Shown piece by piece: positions 49,433-58,557 of a DNA stretch of 64,000 bases. Source of the stretch: Persicitalea sp038235275. Its GTDB lineage: Bacteria > Bacteroidota > Bacteroidia > Cytophagales > Spirosomataceae. Where the stretch lies: contig JBBSUC010000027.1 of NCBI GenBank assembly GCA_038235275.1, positions 7,904 to 71,903 of the forward strand, read 5' to 3'. Under the pieces are notes generated by a model that was given only the letters and a program-made list of their open reading frames with translations, was not told the origin of the DNA and made no database searches. The position numbers were made by a program, and so were the translations under genes. The stretch's first letter is position 1, and the number at the start of each line of letters is the position of its first letter.

Positions 49433-51958
49433 ATGAATTTTGAAAACTCAGACTTATATAGTCAATTGCTGGTAACCGATTCTGATCTCGACAGCCTGGA
49501 AATAGTACCCATCGGTGGCCCTGATGGCCCCGAAGAACCGCTGGATTTGCCCGATGAATTGCCCATTATGCCCATCCGGCATACGGTGCTGTTTCCCGGT
49601 ATGGTCATTCCCGTGACGGTGGTGCGGCAGAAAGCCATTCGGCTGGTCAAGAAAATATACCGCAACTCCGACATCAACCTGCGTATTATGGGGGCCGTGA
49701 CGCAAGCCAAGCCCCAGAAGGAAGATCCCGGTGCCGACGACCTTTACAAAATCGGCACGGTGGCTCACATCCTGAAAATGATTACGCTGCCCGATGGCAA
49801 CGTCACCATCATCGTGCAGGGCCGTCAGCGGTTCCAGATCAAGGAAATTATCCGCGAAGATCCCTACATCACGGCCCGCATCGAGAGCATCGACGATTCC
49901 TTCGCCTCTCCGAAGCGGAAGGAATCCAAGGCGTTGCTAAACTCGCTGCGCGATGGGGCACACCGCATCATGCGGCTCAACCCCGAGATTCCGCAGGAAG
50001 CCCGCATCGCCCTCGATAACATTGAGAGTCCGGTTTTTCTGATTCACTTCCTGTCGTCTAATATCAACGTAGACGTAGCCGACAAGCAGAAACTGCTCGA
50101 AGAGAAGAACGGCCACAAGCAGGCCACGCTGCTGCTTCAGTACATGATGAAGGAGATCGAGATGCTGGAGCTGAAGCGTGAGATCCAGTCCAAGGCCAGC
50201 TCGGACATCGACCAGCAGCAGAGAGATTACTACCTGCGTCAGCAGATCAAGGTGTTGAACGACGAACTCGGCATCGACAGTCCCGAGCGGGAAATGGATG
50301 ATCTGCGGCTCAAGGCTTTGGATAAAAAATGGTCTAAAGAAGTCCAGCTGCACTTCGACCGGGAGATCAACAAACTACAGCGTCTCAATCCGATGGCCCC
50401 CGAGTATCCCGTGACGCTCAACTACCTGGAGACCCTGGTGGAGCTTCCCTGGGAAGAATTTACCAAGGACAACTTCGACCTGGTTCGGGCGCAGAAAATT
50501 CTCGACAATGAACACTTTGGTCTGGAAAAAGTGAAGGAGCGGATCATCGAATACTTGGCGGTTTTGAAATTAAAAAACAACATGAAAGCCCCGATCTTAT
50601 GCCTGTACGGCCCCCCGGGTGTAGGCAAGACTTCGCTGGGTAAATCGGTGGCCAAGGCACTCAACCGCAAGTACATCCGCATGGCCCTGGGCGGCGTCCA
50701 CGACGAAGCCGAGATCCGGGGTCACCGCAAAACCTACATCGGGGCCATGCCCGGCAAGGTGATTCAACTCATCAAGCGGGCGGGGTCGTCCAATCCGGTG
50801 TTCATTTTGGATGAAATCGACAAGGTAAGTTCCGACTTTCGGGGCGACCCGGCTTCGGCGCTGTTGGAAGTGCTGGACCCTGAGCAGAATTCCAATTTTA
50901 CAGATAATTTCATGGAGGTCGAGTACGACCTGTCGAAAGTACTCTTCATCGCCACCGCCAACTCGCTGGAAACCATCAACCCCGCCCTGCGCGACCGCAT
51001 GGAAATCATTGAGATGACGGGCTACACGATGGAGGAGAAACTACAAATCGCCAAGAAATACCTCGTTCCCAAGCAACGCAAGGAAAACGGTCTGAAAGCC
51101 ACTAACGTCAAAATCGAAGACAGGGCGTTGCAAAAGGTCATCGAAGGCTACACCCGCGAGTCGGGCGTGCGGAACTTGGAACAAAAGGTCGGAACGCTCA
51201 TGCGCAAGGTGGCCAAGTCCATCGCGATGGAGCAGGAATATTCCAAAGTCGTGAAGGAAGAGCAGGTCGAGAAACTGTTGGGGGCAGAGATTTTTGACAA
51301 AGACCTCTATCAAGACAACGATATCGCGGGTGTAGTCACGGGCCTGGCCTGGACCTCGGTGGGTGGCGAAATCCTGTTCATTGAAACCAGCCTCAGCCGG
51401 GGCAAGGGCGTCTTGACGCTCTCCGGCCAACTTGGCGATGTGATGAAGGAATCGGCCGTGACGGCCCTTTCGTACCTCAAAGCCCACGCCGAGCGGCTGG
51501 GGATCGACTACCGGGTGTTCAACCATTACGACCTGCACGTCCACGTCCCCGCCGGAGCCGTACCCAAGGACGGCCCGTCGGCGGGCATCACGATGCTGAC
51601 CTCGATGGCCTCGATTTTCACCCAGCGGCGGGTAAAGCCGTATGTGGCCATGACGGGCGAAATTACCTTGCGCGGTAAAGTGCTGCCCGTCGGTGGTATT
51701 AAGGAAAAAATCCTGGCGGCCCGCCGCGCGGGTGTAAAGGAGATTATTCTTTGCGTTAAAAATAAGAAAGACGTGGACGAAGTCCAAGCCGACTACATCA
51801 AGGATCTGTCGTTCCACTACGTAGATACCGTGGACGAAGTGCTGGCTGCCGCGCTGCTGCCCGAGATGGTCTCGCGCCCGACGAAGTTCGTTTTTCCCGA
51901 AGAGAAAAAGGAAAAGATGGAGGACGGAGTGGTTTATCCGCCGGTGGTCGTGATGTAG
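49433..51958 (+). CDS. lon: ATP-dependent protease Lon
   Basis: 841 residues from ATG 49433; an upstream in-frame start would translate the repeat arm. Lon N domain at about 45-240 (LPIMPIRHTVLFPGMVIPV), coiled region, AAA+ module with Walker A GPPGVGKT at 393-400 and Walker B FILDEIDK, then the protease domain with Ser716 (PKDGPSAGITM) and Lys759 (GGIKEKILAA), spaced as in E. coli Lon. It degrades damaged and regulatory proteins in the cytoplasm. The leader hairpin could influence expression; a terminator follows at 52000-52030. Confidence 0.97.
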   Translation: MNFENSDLYSQLLVTDSDLDSLEIVPIGGPDGPEEPLDLPDELPIMPIRHTVLFPGMVIPVTVVRQKAIRLVKKIYRNSDINLRIMGAVTQAKPQKEDPGADDLYKIGTVAHILKMITLPDGNVTIIVQGRQRFQIKEIIREDPYITARIESIDDSFASPKRKESKALLNSLRDGAHRIMRLNPEIPQEARIALDNIESPVFLIHFLSSNINVDVADKQKLLEEKNGHKQATLLLQYMMKEIEMLELKREIQSKASSDIDQQQRDYYLRQQIKVLNDELGIDSPEREMDDLRLKALDKKWSKEVQLHFDREINKLQRLNPMAPEYPVTLNYLETLVELPWEEFTKDNFDLVRAQKILDNEHFGLEKVKERIIEYLAVLKLKNNMKAPILCLYGPPGVGKTSLGKSVAKALNRKYIRMALGGVHDEAEIRGHRKTYIGAMPGKVIQLIKRAGSSNPVFILDEIDKVSSDFRGDPASALLEVLDPEQNSNFTDNFMEVEYDLSKVLFIATANSLETINPALRDRMEIIEMTGYTMEEKLQIAKKYLVPKQRKENGLKATNVKIEDRALQKVIEGYTRESGVRNLEQKVGTLMRKVAKSIAMEQEYSKVVKEEQVEKLLGAEIFDKDLYQDNDIAGVVTGLAWTSVGGEILFIETSLSRGKGVLTLSGQLGDVMKESAVTALSYLKAHAERLGIDYRVFNHYDLHVHVPAGAVPKDGPSAGITMLTSMASIFTQRRVKPYVAMTGEITLRGKVLPVGGIKEKILAARRAGVKEIILCVKNKKDVDEVQADYIKDLSFHYVDTVDEVLAAALLPEMVSRPTKFVFPEEKKEKMEDGVVYPPVVVM

Positions 51959-51999
51959 TTTTTTCCTGGCACCGTTTTTATCATAAAAAACCTATTTTG

Positions 52000-52030
52000 G
52001 AGTTCCTATGGATTAGGGACTCTTTTTTTT
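52000..52030 (+). terminator. Terminator of lon
   Basis: 9-bp stem GAGTTCCTA / TAGGGACTC (one G-U), loop TGGAT, followed by eight T residues. Confidence 0.88.
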
Positions 52031-52050
52031 AATCAAACCTATCCCGCATT

Positions 52051-53205
52051 TTGAAAAAATCGATAAAAATACTTCTGGGCATCGTTGTGTTGTTGATTAT
52101 CGCGCGGCTACTGTTGCCCTACTTCGTCTTGAAGTACTTGAACAAAACCCTGGCTGATCTCGATGGCTACACGGGCCACGTTGACGATGTGGAGATTGCC
52201 CTTTATCGGGGAGCTTACCAGATAGACAGTCTTAACATCCGTAAGGTTAACGGCAAGATTGAGGAGCCATTCATTGCGATTCCAAAAATGGACCTTTCCG
52301 TGCAGTGGAAATCCCTTTTCAAAGGCAAGCTTGTGGCGGAGGTCGTTTGTACCCGACCTGAGATCAACTTCGCCTTCAGCAAAGACGAGGAAGCCAGCCA
52401 AACGGGAGTGGAAACCGATTGGACGCAAGTTATCAAAGACCTGCTGCCGATCGATATCAACCGGTTCACAGTGGTAGATGGCACGATCAACCTCACCAAT
52501 GTCGTCTCGCAGCCCAGCACTGATTTGTCGATGAAAAATTTCGATCTTGAAATCGCCAACATCCGCAACGTGGTGGACAATACCAACAAGTTCCCCTCCC
52601 CCGTGAAAGCCTCCGGCGACCTGCCCGGCTACGGCGGCACGATGACCTTCGACGCCGACATGCAATTGCTAAAAAAGATGCCGGATTTTAACTACAACCT
52701 CAAACTGAATAACCTGCAACTCGTCAAGTTAAATGCTCTCTCCAAGCGTTACGCCGGCATCGACTTTGAGAAAGGTACCCTCGACTTAGTGAGTGAAATG
52801 GAAATGCTGGACGGTAACCTGAAAGGCTATCTCAAACCCCTGACGCACGATATGCAAATTTTCGAGTGGAATGAGGGCGACAAGCGCACAGTCACACAGT
52901 TTATCGTAGAGTTGCTGGCCGAGGGAGGTAACAAATTATTGGAAAACAAAGTAAAAGATCAGGTAGCCACCCGCATTCCGCTGAATGGCACAGTAGAAAA
53001 TATCGAAACGGGTCTCTGGCCTACTGTCATCGGCGTGCTGCGCAACGGCTACGTCAGCGCCCTGACCGACTCTTTCGACAACACGCTCAGCGTAAAAGAG
53101 GCCTGGCAGCTTTTCCGCGAAGACCGCCGCAAGCAACGCGAAGAACGCCGCGAAGAACGGAAGGAAAAGCGGGAAGAAAAGAAGGCAGAGCGGGAGAAGA
53201 ATTAA
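52051..53205 (+). CDS. DUF748/AsmA-like envelope protein
   Basis: 384 residues from TTG 52051. An N-terminal membrane anchor (IKILLGIVVLLIIARLLLPYF) is followed by a long beta-rich periplasmic part with DUF748/AsmA features (VDDVEIALYRGAYQIDSLNI, INRFTVVDGTINLTNV, LNALSKRYAGIDFEKGTLD). The C-terminus is a highly charged helix of alternating Arg, Glu and Lys (about 355-384), a likely coiled coil. AsmA-like proteins are proposed lipid-transfer bridges; that role is inference here. Confidence 0.8.
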   Translation: MKKSIKILLGIVVLLIIARLLLPYFVLKYLNKTLADLDGYTGHVDDVEIALYRGAYQIDSLNIRKVNGKIEEPFIAIPKMDLSVQWKSLFKGKLVAEVVCTRPEINFAFSKDEEASQTGVETDWTQVIKDLLPIDINRFTVVDGTINLTNVVSQPSTDLSMKNFDLEIANIRNVVDNTNKFPSPVKASGDLPGYGGTMTFDADMQLLKKMPDFNYNLKLNNLQLVKLNALSKRYAGIDFEKGTLDLVSEMEMLDGNLKGYLKPLTHDMQIFEWNEGDKRTVTQFIVELLAEGGNKLLENKVKDQVATRIPLNGTVENIETGLWPTVIGVLRNGYVSALTDSFDNTLSVKEAWQLFREDRRKQREERREERKEKREEKKAEREKN

Positions 53206-53274
53206 TTTGTAGGATAAGGGGCAGAGAAACAAAGCCGTTCAAAATGCGCCGTAACCATTAACCATTTTTAAAAA

Positions 53275-54672
53275 ATGCAATTACAATTCCACGGTGCGGC
53301 CCGAATCGTTACGGGTAGCAAGCACCTCATCACTACCGATCTGGGAACCAAAATTCTGCTGGATTGCGGCCTTTTTCAGGGCATCCAGACCGACGAACTG
53401 AACCAAAACTTTGGCTTCGATCCGAAAGAAATCGACTATCTGGTGCTTTCCCACGCCCACATCGACCATAGCGGTCTCATTCCGCGCCTGGTAAAGCAGG
53501 GCTTCAACGGACCGGTTTACTGCACCGGGGCCACGGCTGATTTGTGCCAAATCATGCTCATGGACAGCGCCTACATTCAGGAGAAAGACGTAGCCCGGAT
53601 CAACAAGCGCCGCCGTCATCAGGGGCGCGAGGAGTTGGAAATGCTCTACGACTCCAAGGACGCCGAACGCGCCCTGGATTTGTTGAAGCCCGTGCGCTAC
53701 GGCCAGAATTTTCAACTCGGCAAGGATGAAGTGGATGTATTTTTCACCGACGCCGCCCACATCATCGGCAGTGCGGCGGTCAACCTAAACATTAAAGACG
53801 GCGGTACGTTCAAGAAACTGACCTTCACGGGCGACATCGGGCGACCCGAGGACAAAATCCTGCGGCACTGGGACGCGTTTCCGCAAGCGGATTTCATTAT
53901 TTGCGAATCCACCTATGGCGACCGCCTGCACGCCAACCCGATCGACTTGCAGGCGCACTTGCAGCGCATCGTCCACAAGTGCTGCGTGGAAGACCGGGGC
54001 AAGCTTATCATCCCTGCCTTCGCCATCGACCGGACCCAGGAACTCATTTACGCCCTCGACCGCCTGTCGAGTGCGGGCCAGTTGCCGCGCATCCCGGTGT
54101 ACATCGACAGTCCACTGGCGATTAAGGCTACTTCCATTATGAAGGCCAATGAGGCATACTTCAACCCCGAAATTCTGGATTACATCGAGCGCGACGGTGA
54201 CGCCTTTGCGTTTCCGTACCTGCATTACGTCTCGGACGTGGCCGACTCCAAGGCCATCAACGACCGCGACGAGCCGTGCATCATCATTTCGGCCTCGGGC
54301 ATGGCCGAAGCCGGACGCGTGAAGCATCACATCAAGAACAATATCGAAAAACCCTCGACTACGATCCTGTTCGTGGGCTACGCCGCGCCCCACACGCTGG
54401 CGGGGCAATTGAAAAATGGCGAAAAGCACGTCCGCATTTTCGGACAGGAGTACGAAGTGAAGGCCAATATCCAGTCGCTGGAATCCTTCTCCGCCCACGG
54501 CGACTACAACGAAATGATTGACTTCCTGTCTTGCCAGGACGCTTCCCGCGTGAAAGAACTTTTCCTCGTCCACGGCGAATACGACACCCAAACGGCTTTC
54601 AAGCTAAAACTCCAGCGCGAAGGCTTCGATCGAATTCATATCCCGGAAATGCACGAGCGGGTAGTAGTGTAG
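53275..54672 (+). CDS. Metallo-beta-lactamase / beta-CASP RNA-processing protein
   Basis: 465 residues. Metal motif HAHIDHSG at 60-67 (His60, His62, Asp64, His65), further ligands in DAAHIIGSA and the TFTGDIGR strand, a beta-CASP insert with SASGMAEAGRVKHHIKNN, and an RNA-specificity C-terminal region (VKANIQSLESFSAHGD). This is the YSH1/CPSF73-like bacterial family, an endo- or exoribonuclease. No exosortase or other partner is near. A GTAACCATTAACCA tract precedes the ATG. Substrate RNA unknown. Confidence 0.9.
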   Translation: MQLQFHGAARIVTGSKHLITTDLGTKILLDCGLFQGIQTDELNQNFGFDPKEIDYLVLSHAHIDHSGLIPRLVKQGFNGPVYCTGATADLCQIMLMDSAYIQEKDVARINKRRRHQGREELEMLYDSKDAERALDLLKPVRYGQNFQLGKDEVDVFFTDAAHIIGSAAVNLNIKDGGTFKKLTFTGDIGRPEDKILRHWDAFPQADFIICESTYGDRLHANPIDLQAHLQRIVHKCCVEDRGKLIIPAFAIDRTQELIYALDRLSSAGQLPRIPVYIDSPLAIKATSIMKANEAYFNPEILDYIERDGDAFAFPYLHYVSDVADSKAINDRDEPCIIISASGMAEAGRVKHHIKNNIEKPSTTILFVGYAAPHTLAGQLKNGEKHVRIFGQEYEVKANIQSLESFSAHGDYNEMIDFLSCQDASRVKELFLVHGEYDTQTAFKLKLQREGFDRIHIPEMHERVVV

Positions 54673-54699
54673 GATTGTTCAACAATTAAACAAAAAAAC

Positions 54700-54731
54700 T
54701 TGCACGTTTCAAATCTCAACCACTATCTTTG
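54700..54731 (+). promoter_or_regulatory. Promoter of tRNA-Leu
   Basis: TTG 54700-54702 and TATCTTTG 54724-54731, 21 nt between them; the -7 box ends 11 nt before the tRNA. Confidence 0.75.
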
Positions 54732-54742
54732 TGGCCCAATCT

Positions 54743-54824
54743 GGCGGAGTGGTGGAATTGGTAGACACGCACGTTTCAGAGGCGTGTGCCTCACAGCATG
54801 CGAGTTCGAGTCTCGCCTCCGTCA
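54743..54824 (+). tRNA. tRNA-Leu (CAG)
   Basis: 82 nt, class II with long variable arm. Acceptor GGCGGAG/CTCCGTC (one G-U), D loop TGGAATTGGTAGACA typical of tRNA-Leu, anticodon stem CACGT/GCGTG with loop TTCAGAG giving CAG, T arm GCGAG-TTCGAGT-CTCGC, discriminator A. CCA not encoded. Confidence 0.93.
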
Positions 54825-54836
54825 CATTTTGAATGC

Positions 54837-54868
54837 AAAAAGCCTTCGCACCTCGCGAAGGCTTTTTT
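54837..54868 (+). terminator. Terminator of tRNA-Leu, also facing hemJ
   Basis: Perfect stem AAAAAGCCTTCGC / GCGAAGGCTTTTT, loop ACCTC, with A- and T-runs, suited to both directions. The hemJ stop is at 54870. Confidence 0.9.
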
Positions 54869-54869
54869 G

Positions 54870-55400
54870 TTAGATCTTCTTCTCCCGCGCCTTTTTCGCC
54901 AGCCTCACCGCCCCCATAATCACCGCCGCAAAGAGCACCAAGCCAACAACCCCCCAAATCCACTGCACGGCACTTTTCAATACCACCAAAAACACAATAG
55001 CGAATAAAAATACCGTCGCCACTTCGTTCCACAGCCGCAACTGCAAGGAAGAAAAGCGAAAGCGCTCGGCCTTTAACTCATACAGCAGTTTGCGGGTGTA
55101 GAAATGATACACGACCAATCCTGCCACGAATCCCAGCTTGATTTGCATCCAGCCCTGACTCAGCCATTCGGGCGTGATGTACAGCATCGTGAATCCCGTA
55201 ATCAGCGTCATCCACATGGCTGGCACCATAATCGCCCGGAAAAGCAGTCCTTCCATTTTGACAAACTGCCGAAATAAAATACCGCGCTCCGGCTCAGCGC
55301 TGGCCTCGGTATGATAGACGAACAGGCGGGGCATATAGAACAGCCCCGCAAACCAGCTAACGATGAAAATGATGTGGAGTGATTTGACGTAGAGGTACAT
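54870..55400 (-). CDS. hemJ: Protoporphyrinogen oxidase HemJ
   Basis: 176 residues with four membrane helices. The opening MYLYVKSLHIIFIVSWFAGL and the LPRLFVYH-like string, plus WMQIKLGFVAGLVVYHFYTR, are the HemJ (UPF0093/CopD-like) signature with conserved His9 and Lys. It oxidises protoporphyrinogen IX to protoporphyrin IX in the penultimate step of heme synthesis at the inner membrane. No other heme genes are beside it. Confidence 0.88.
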   Translation of the reverse strand: MYLYVKSLHIIFIVSWFAGLFYMPRLFVYHTEASAEPERGILFRQFVKMEGLLFRAIMVPAMWMTLITGFTMLYITPEWLSQGWMQIKLGFVAGLVVYHFYTRKLLYELKAERFRFSSLQLRLWNEVATVFLFAIVFLVVLKSAVQWIWGVVGLVLFAAVIMGAVRLAKKAREKKI

Positions 55401-55474
55401 GGGATGGGGACGGTTGTTTATCAGCTAACAAAACTAACACAAATAGGGCAGGTAGGTTTTACTGGATCCCTCAA

Positions 55475-56140
55475 TTATTCGTACCAGGCAATCACCTCCT
55501 CACTACTCTTCCGTCCCAGGTCGGGAACCGTGGCGTCTGGGGCTGCGTATCCGACTGGAATGAGCAGGAAGGGTTTCTCGTTGGCGGGGCGTTTCAGTAG
55601 TTTAGTCAGGAAATCCATGGGGCTAGGGGTGTGGGTGAGCGCCACCAGCCCGGCCTGGTGAATGGCCGTGAGCAGGAAGCCGCAGGCGATGCCGACCGAC
55701 TCGTTGACGTAATAGTGGGTTTGTCGCCCGCCGTTTTCTCCCAAGCCGTAAATTTGCCGGAACACGATGATGAGCCAGGGGGCGGTTTCCAGGAAGGGCT
55801 TGTGCCAGTCGGTGGCGAAGGGTTCCAGATCGCGGAGCCATTCCTTGCTCATGCGGCCGTGGTAGCTGCGGTATTCTTCTTCCTCCGCCGCATCTCTGAT
55901 TTTCTTTTTTATTGCAGGATTGCCCACCGCGCAAAACGTCCACGGCTGCTTGTGCGCGCCGGAGGGCGCGGTAGAGGCCGCCATAATAATTTGTTCGACG
56001 GACTCCTTGGGTATCGGTTGGTCGGAGAAGAAGCGCAGTGAGCGGCGCTTATTTATAAAATCGTGATAGTCGCGGCATTGCTGGACGAGTTCGTCCGGTT
56101 GGGAGGGTTTTGGAGAAAAGTAAGCGAGGTGGGAGGTCAT
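55475..56140 (-). CDS. Nitroreductase-family flavoprotein, iodotyrosine-deiodinase-like
   Basis: 221 residues from the ATG at 56140; longer frames lack homology. FMN-binding strings RRSLRFF and TAPSGAHKQPWTF. The lid segment EEEEYRSYHGRMSKEWLRDL, then W-x-K (TDWHKPFLETAPW), parallels the active-site lid of iodotyrosine deiodinase, where Glu, Tyr and Lys clamp the substrate zwitterion; all three residues are present. It may therefore reductively dehalogenate halotyrosines, rather than reduce nitro groups. The fold call is firm; the dehalogenase activity is inference. Confidence 0.85.
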   Translation of the reverse strand: MTSHLAYFSPKPSQPDELVQQCRDYHDFINKRRSLRFFSDQPIPKESVEQIIMAASTAPSGAHKQPWTFCAVGNPAIKKKIRDAAEEEEYRSYHGRMSKEWLRDLEPFATDWHKPFLETAPWLIIVFRQIYGLGENGGRQTHYYVNESVGIACGFLLTAIHQAGLVALTHTPSPMDFLTKLLKRPANEKPFLLIPVGYAAPDATVPDLGRKSSEEVIAWYE

Positions 56141-56346
56141 CTCAGTCGGCTGTTTTGTTTCTATAAATATACACCAATCGGCAGAGAAGTGCATTTGGAG
56201 CAATGAGTTTCGCTGTTTTGCTCTGCTGGAAATACCTTTCAAACAGTTTTCCTTACCGAATAATAATTTCCTGCTTCTGGCTCTTTGTCGCAAATGAATA
56301 AACGTATTACTTTGCACCCATCAATCACGAACAAAATCTATTGATC

Positions 56347-56883
56347 ATGAAAAAATTACTTTCCTCTCTCTTTGTCGTGGCGCTGCTGGCGTTTTCGGCG
56401 CAAGACACGATGGCACAGTATCAGCAGGGAGACAAATTACTAAATGTAGGTATCGGCTTAGGTGGCTACTACAACTACGGTGGCTATTACGGCGGCTTGT
56501 ATGGCGGTGGTGGCGGAGTTACTCTCGGTGGCTCTTTCGAATATGGCTTCACCGATCAAATCAGTGCTGGTGCACAAGTCGATTTTTATTCGAGAAGCTT
56601 TGGAGGATACAGATTTTCCAGCATCCCCATAGCCTTACGCGGTTCATATCACGTTAACGAGCTTCTGAATCTGAATAACGACAAGATAGACCTCTACGGA
56701 GGACTTCAATTGGGCTACACTATTGAAAGTAATAACTTAGGAATTGGTGACTACAGAAATGGAAGGGCTCTTTTCGGTGTTCACCTGGGTGGTAGATACT
56801 ATTTCCAACCAAATCTGGGGGCTTTTGCCGAGGTTGGTTATGGGGTGACTGCTGTCAAACTTGGCGTCACTTTCAAGTTCTAA
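56347..56883 (+). CDS. Small outer-membrane beta-barrel protein
   Basis: 178 residues from ATG 56347. Signal peptide (LLSSLFVVALLAFSAQDTMAQ), then a Gly/Tyr-rich segment (GGYYNYGGYYGGLYGG) and alternating amphipathic strands (GGSFEYGFTDQISAGAQVDF, GVHLGGRYYFQPNLGAFAEV) ending VKLGVTFKF, the terminal aromatic needed for outer-membrane insertion. It resembles an 8-stranded OmpW/OmpX-like porin-family barrel. No ligand evident. Terminator at 56909-56940. Confidence 0.82.
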   Translation: MKKLLSSLFVVALLAFSAQDTMAQYQQGDKLLNVGIGLGGYYNYGGYYGGLYGGGGGVTLGGSFEYGFTDQISAGAQVDFYSRSFGGYRFSSIPIALRGSYHVNELLNLNNDKIDLYGGLQLGYTIESNNLGIGDYRNGRALFGVHLGGRYYFQPNLGAFAEVGYGVTAVKLGVTFKF

Positions 56884-56908
56884 ACCAAGAAAATCAAAAC
56901 TTTTTCGC

Positions 56909-56940
56909 AAGCGTCGCTATGTTTTTAGCGGCGCTTTTTT
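56909..56940 (+). terminator. Terminator of the outer-membrane protein gene
   Basis: 11-bp stem AAGCGTCGCTA / TAGCGGCGCTT (one G-U), loop TGTTTT, then T-run. Confidence 0.88.
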
Positions 56941-56999
56941 ACTTTTGGGACTGAAAGGAAAAAAATGTTCTATTCATCTAACCCAAATTTTTGTTTGTG

Positions 57000-57663
57000 A
57001 TGAAGAAAATCTTTTTACTTCTGTTGTCGGTAAGTGTGTTTTGGGCGTGTCAGAAAAAGGAGTATCCGACTTTCAATTATCCCAATGCCGCCGTTTCTAC
57101 CAATCAAAAACAAGTTAAGACCACTACACCCGTCGAAGCTGCAACGTTGGTTGTCGCTTCGCCAGCCACCGCTTCCCCGCAACCCCAATTATCTGGCTTC
57201 GGCCAACGAAGAAATAGCCGTAGTCACCGGAGAAGAGGCCGCGCTGTCGGCCATTCCCGCCGAGGCTATTACCAGCAAGGCAGCACCCGCCGAAGCTAAG
57301 GCGAGCGCCGCGAAACCCGCCAAGCTGACCTGGACGCAGAAAATCGTTGCGAAGAAAATTGAGAAACAGATTAGGAAGGCTAATGCGCCAGAAGGTGAGA
57401 AGGCTGCTAAGAAGGAGGACACGATGTCGCTTCTTGCGCTAATCTTTGGAGGCGCGGGGCTCGTGTTTTTATTCGCCGTAAATGCTACTTTGGGACTCTT
57501 ACTGGGCATCGCAGGCTTAGTCTTGGGAATCATCGGTTTGCAGCGGGTTAAAAAAGGAGAAGCTCCGGCCTCTTCCAAAATACTAGCTTTACTGGGCCTG
57601 ATTCTTGGAGGCGTGGTGACGTTGATAGGGCTACTAGCTGTTGCTAACTACTACGGGAACTGA
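57000..57663 (+). pseudogene. Lipoprotein with DUF4190-like C-terminus, split by a +1 frameshift
   Basis: The frame from ATG 57000 gives a lipoprotein signal with a cysteine after SVFWA, then runs on in frame to 57299 with a basic, non-credible tail. The frame ending at 57663 carries the natural continuation: LASANEEIAVVTGEEAALSA, a charged linker, and two hydrophobic segments of DUF4190 type (MSLLALIFGGAGLVFLFAV, ILALLGLILGGVVTLIG). Removing one C from the CCCC at 57183-57186 joins them as ASPQPNYLASANEE. It could be a true mutation, a sequencing error, or a slippage site. The joined product would be about 220 residues. Function unknown. Confidence 0.75.
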
Positions 57664-57740
57664 CAAAAGGATGCCATGTATAAACCATCGAATAGTCCTT
57701 TTTTCGGTTTTTGGCAAAAATAAGTTCATTTCCGATTTTC

Positions 57741-57770
57741 AAATACCCGCGTCTCATAGCGCGGGTATTT
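57741..57770. terminator. Bidirectional hairpin between frameshifted lipoprotein and pseudouridine synthase
   Basis: AAATACCCGCG pairs perfectly with CGCGGGTATTT, 8-nt loop. Lies between two convergent genes; only a weak T-run follows. Confidence 0.65.
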
Positions 57771-57775
57771 GTGTT

Positions 57776-58498
57776 TTACACTCCCCACTTATCCAACTGC
57801 TTCACCAGCACTTCCAGATCCTTGGGATAGGGGGCCACCACCTGCACGCCCTCGCCATTCATCAGGAAAAAAGACAGGGAGTAGGCGTGCAGCGCCACGC
57901 GCTGGATCAGCGGCTTCTCTTCGGTGCCTTGTTTCAGATTAAATTTCCTTTTGATTTTGGATAAATAAATCGACTCGCCGCCGTACTGTGGGTCGTTGAC
58001 GATGGGGGCTTTCAGGCATGAAAGGTGAATTCGAATCTGGTGCATTCGGCCCGTGATGGGAATGCACTCCACCAGCGTGTAGCCTTTGTAGATTTTTAGG
58101 GTGTTAAAAATAGTCTCGGCCACCTTACCCTTTTGGCGGTCGATGGTCACGGCGGTGCCGTTTTTCAGCTGCATAATGGGCAGATACACCGACACACCGT
58201 CGAACTCGTGCATCCCGATGGTGACGGCGTGGTAGCGCTTGGTTACCTCGCGGGCTTCGAACTGCATGGCCAGGTGCCGGTACGCTTCGCGGTGCTTGGC
58301 GAAGGCCAGCGCACCGGAGGTTTCTTTGTCGAGGCGGTGGGCGGCCATAAGGTCGGGATTATGTTCGCGGGCCAGCCGCAGCAGGCTGTCGCCCCGGTCG
58401 GCGGTGCGCTCGTCGAGGGTGGCGAGGTTGGTGGGCTTGTTGACGACCAGGAAATCGTCGTCCTCAAACAGGATGAGGTCGGGGAAGTTGTATTTCAT
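57776..58498 (-). CDS. RluA-family pseudouridine synthase
   Basis: 240 residues without an S4 domain. Catalytic Asp57 in HRLDKETSG; NKPTNLATL start, LVECIPITGRMHQIRIHL and RVALHAYSLSF complete the family pattern. It isomerises uridines in rRNA or tRNA; which sites cannot be said (RluC-, TruC- and RluA-like members share this core). Divergent from the M14 gene with 59 nt between starts. Confidence 0.9.
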   Translation of the reverse strand: MKYNFPDLILFEDDDFLVVNKPTNLATLDERTADRGDSLLRLAREHNPDLMAAHRLDKETSGALAFAKHREAYRHLAMQFEAREVTKRYHAVTIGMHEFDGVSVYLPIMQLKNGTAVTIDRQKGKVAETIFNTLKIYKGYTLVECIPITGRMHQIRIHLSCLKAPIVNDPQYGGESIYLSKIKRKFNLKQGTEEKPLIQRVALHAYSLSFFLMNGEGVQVVAPYPKDLEVLVKQLDKWGV

Positions 58499-58534
58499 GG
58501 CGGCGAAGTTCGGTTAAATTTTAAGTACACTCAT

Positions 58535-58542
58535 TACCTTTG
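58535..58542 (+). promoter_or_regulatory. -7 box of the M14 carboxypeptidase gene
   Basis: TACCTTTG, exact match, only 15 nt before the ATG, predicting a leader of about 10 nt. A -33 is not clear. Confidence 0.5.
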
Positions 58543-58557
58543 GCAAAAATTCAAGCT

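Noticed and set aside
57034..57663. Independent gene starting at 57034
   Set aside because: Its first 45 residues are basic and proline-rich nonsense in the wrong frame of the lipoprotein; only the part after about 57187 is credible.
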